From an uncultured Rhizobiaceae group bacterium (lineage in GTDB: Bacteria; Pseudomonadota; Alphaproteobacteria; Rhizobiales; Rhizobiaceae): DNA of 24,851 nucleotides. Below are positions 23,611-24,851 of the stretch, piece by piece. Below the pieces are notes generated by a model. That model had not been told where the DNA came from. It was given only the letters and a program-made list of their open reading frames with translations, and searched no databases. A program made the position numbers and the translations under genes. Within the stretch, counting starts at the first letter, position 1. Each line of letters opens with the position of its first letter. The stretch spans positions 1 to 24,851 of the forward strand of contig CALDZZ010000164.1 in the NCBI GenBank assembly GCA_937944075.1, written 5' to 3'.

Positions 23611-23880
23611 AGTATTTTCCTTTAACTCTAAATAAAGCGAGCGTTTGGTCATCGCTTGATGTTTTTATAGCAAAAATTGACGAATTTACCTATAGGCAAT
23701 AAATACGTAGGTAGTTTTACAAAATCAAACAAGTCATTGTTGTAATTGAATATTTCATGCCTGGAGAATTCCAGAGAGCAACCAAAGCGTGGCTATTTTA
23801 CCACAAAGGTTCAGACGTTGAATATCAACCGTGAATTGATGTTTTTGTGCACTGAACCAGGCACCTCCTGGTAATTGATC

Positions 23881-23911
23881 AAAAAAAACCTCCGGAATTT
23901 CTTCCGGAGGT
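23881..23911 (-). terminator. Rho-independent terminator of the collagen-like gene
   Basis: AACCTCCGGAA (23886-23896) pairs perfectly with TTCCGGAGGTT (23901-23911) around a four-base loop. On the minus strand the stem is followed by a T run (A at 23881-23887). It lies about 80 bases after the stop of the collagen-like gene. Confidence 0.87.
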
Positions 23912-23950
23912 TTTAACGATGACCAATCATTTCAGCCGTTAAGCCGAGAT

Positions 23951-23974
23951 GGAAAAGGCCGGGAGGCCTTTTCC
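23951..23974 (-). terminator. Perfect 10-bp hairpin after the collagen-like gene
   Basis: GGAAAAGGCC (23951-23960) pairs with GGCCTTTTCC (23965-23974) around a four-base loop, 19 bases past the stop of the collagen-like gene. There is no T run after it, so it more likely protects the 3' end of the transcript or acts together with the terminator at 23881. Confidence 0.5.
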
Positions 23975-23993
23975 GCTAGCTTTATGGTTTGTC

Positions 23994-24851
23994 TTAGTAG
24001 TCGCTAGAAGCGTAAGCTTGGACTTGCTGCATTGTGTCAGATGTTTTTGTTACACATTCGTGTACATCTTTCATACCAGCAGTTGATCCACCAGTTTGCT
24101 GACCGCCACCTTGAACCATTGTAGACAGACCCTGCAATTGCTGAGTGATTTGTCTTAGTAGTTCATTGATGTTTCCAGCTTGACCGGAAGCAACAGCTGA
24201 CGAGCCACCTGAAGCAGATGCTGATGCGTTACCAGAAGCAGACGCTGTAGCACTACCTGAGCCAGATGCTGATGAAGAACCACCAGATACAGCTGATGAT
24301 GAGTTACCAGATCCGGTAGACACGTTGTTTGATCCACCAGATGCTCCACCTGAAGCGCCACCAGTTAGTGTAGCAATCAAGCTTTGTAGAAGATCAGCAA
24401 TCTCTGTAAGAGCTTGTGAAATCTGGCTAGACATAACACTTGAGTTACCAAGTGATACGTTGCTTGATACATCGTTAGCAGTGTTACGAACAAAGTTTTC
24501 AGTACGAACAACATTGTTTGTTACGCCAGCTTTTGCTGCATCGCCACGTCCACCGATACCAATTTTGATGATGACATTAGCGTCACGACCATCAGCACCA
24601 TCAGCACCATCACGTCCGTCAGTGCCATCGACACCGTCACGTCCGTCAGTACCGTCAACGCCATCACGGCCATCAGCACCTTTAGCACCAGTTGCGCCTG
24701 TTGCGCCAGTAGCACCTGTGTCGCCTTTAGCACCTTGTGCGCCAGTAGCACCAGTTGCGCCTGTGTCACCTTTGGCACCTTGTGCGCCAGTGGCACCAGT
24801 TGCGCCTGTGTCACCTTTAGCACCTTGTGCGCCAGTAGCACCAGTTGCGCC
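23994..24851 (-). CDS. Collagen-like (Gly-X-Y) protein with Ser/Gly-rich, harpin-like C-terminus; N-terminus beyond window
   Basis: One frame stays open from the right edge to the stop at 23994 (285 residues visible). The first 90 visible residues are 30 perfect Gly-X-Y triplets: three 15-residue units GATGATGAQGAKGDT, then GAT, GAK, GAD, GRD, GVD and GTD triplets. After the triplets come about 55 residues (VIIKIGIGGRGDAAKAG...), then a helix (SQALTEIADLLQSLIATL), a Ser/Gly/Ala-rich linker, a second helix (INELLRQITQQLQGLSTMV) and a tail with one Cys. The triplets should fold as a collagen triple helix. Gly/Ser-rich segments with short Leu/Gln helices resemble T3SS harpins. Position at the end of a T3SS cluster suggests a surface or secreted fibre, but whether it is a T3SS substrate is unknown. 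Translation may really start before the window. Confidence 0.82.
   Translation of the reverse strand, partial: GATGATGAQGAKGDTGATGATGAQGAKGDTGATGATGAQGAKGDTGATGATGATGAKGADGRDGVDGTDGRDGVDGTDGRDGADGADGRDANVIIKIGIGGRGDAAKAGVTNNVVRTENFVRNTANDVSSNVSLGNSSVMSSQISQALTEIADLLQSLIATLTGGASGGASGGSNNVSTGSGNSSSAVSGGSSSASGSGSATASASGNASASASGGSSAVASGQAGNINELLRQITQQLQGLSTMVQGGGQQTGGSTAGMKDVHECVTKTSDTMQQVQAYASSDY
24717..24851 (-). repeat. Tandem 45-bp repeats coding Gly-X-Y triplets
   Basis: Three consecutive 45-base units (24851-24807, 24806-24762, 24761-24717) each encode GATGATGAQGAKGDT, with only a few silent differences. The array probably continues past the window edge. Such arrays can change length by slippage or recombination. 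Confidence 0.88.

Larger units (their letters stand above)
23611..23993 (-). promoter_or_regulatory. Intergenic region: promoter of needle-like copy 3 and end of the collagen-like gene
   Basis: A 383-base gap without a gene. On the minus strand a sigma-70-like promoter TTGATT (23723-23728) and TATTTA (23700-23705) with a 17-base spacer lies about 90 bases before copy 3. Its spacer contains GTAAAAC-TA-CCTACG, similar to the motifs before the 62-residue gene and the LuxR regulator. Beyond it lie two hairpins that follow the collagen-like gene, listed separately. Nothing else is recognised. Confidence 0.4.

Noticed and set aside
23611..23652. An N-terminal extension (MTKRSLYLELKENT) of needle-like copy 3
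   Set aside because: The near-identical copy 2 lacks it, and AAAGGAA sits correctly for the inner ATG at 23610.
24521..24841. A 106-codon minus-strand frame, Leu/Val/Ala-rich, near the right edge
   Set aside because: It is a shifted reading of the repetitive Gly-X-Y codons; the in-frame collagen reading continues to the stop at 23994.

Overview
The window looks like a chromosomal segment of an alphaproteobacterium, probably a marine or host-associated member of the Hyphomicrobiales/Rhodobacterales side of the class. The genus cannot be fixed from sequence alone. The DNA is moderately AT-rich by eye. Most of it (about 7.1-22.0 kb) is a nearly complete type III secretion system (T3SS) whose gene order matches the rhizobial (Rhc/Nol) type: sctI(nolB)-J-K(nolU)-L(nolV)-N-O-Q-R-S-T-U, plus a separate sctD-x-TPR-sctV block and a split secretin (only the short RhcC1/NolW-like N0-N1 piece is present).

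Region 1, 1-1939 (minus strand): a two-gene catabolic operon with a zinc alcohol dehydrogenase followed by an enolase-superfamily sugar-acid dehydratase cut by the window edge. Region 2, 2.1-6.8 kb: single genes. These are a membrane TPR protein with an N-terminal regulatory-type domain, a Tat-exported metallo-beta-lactamase-fold hydrolase, a cysteine-free internally deleted CysH-like protein and an exported lipase-like alpha/beta hydrolase. A strongly structured intergenic stretch (4067-4299) lies between the first two. Region 3, 7.1-13.2 kb: a LuxR-type regulator with a degenerate receiver overlaps the sctC N-terminal gene; then a 62-residue needle-like protein, sctD, an unknown 139-residue protein, a TPR protein and sctV. 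A textbook sigma-54 promoter lies in front of the 139-residue protein. Region 4, 13.3-22.0 kb: a tight operon from a 109-residue secreted-looking protein and sctI through sctU. Region 5, 22.0-24.85 kb (minus strand): two near-identical 60-residue needle-like genes, each with its own terminator, flank a family 2 glycosyltransferase. After these comes the C-terminal part of a collagen-like (Gly-X-Y) protein with a Ser/Gly-rich tail.

Together, the genes encode the regulator, basal body (SctD, SctJ, part of SctC), export gate (SctR, S, T, U, V), ATPase complex (SctK, L, N, O, Q), inner rod (SctI) and probably the needle (three small paralogs). The secretin barrel, any needle-length ruler, gatekeeper and translocon are not visible here. 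The most unusual points are an SctU in which the autocleavage NPTH motif is replaced by RGSE, a family of small axial-type proteins that share a C-terminal signature with SctI, and a collagen-like gene with a glycosyltransferase at the end of the cluster, which could encode a surface or tip fibre.
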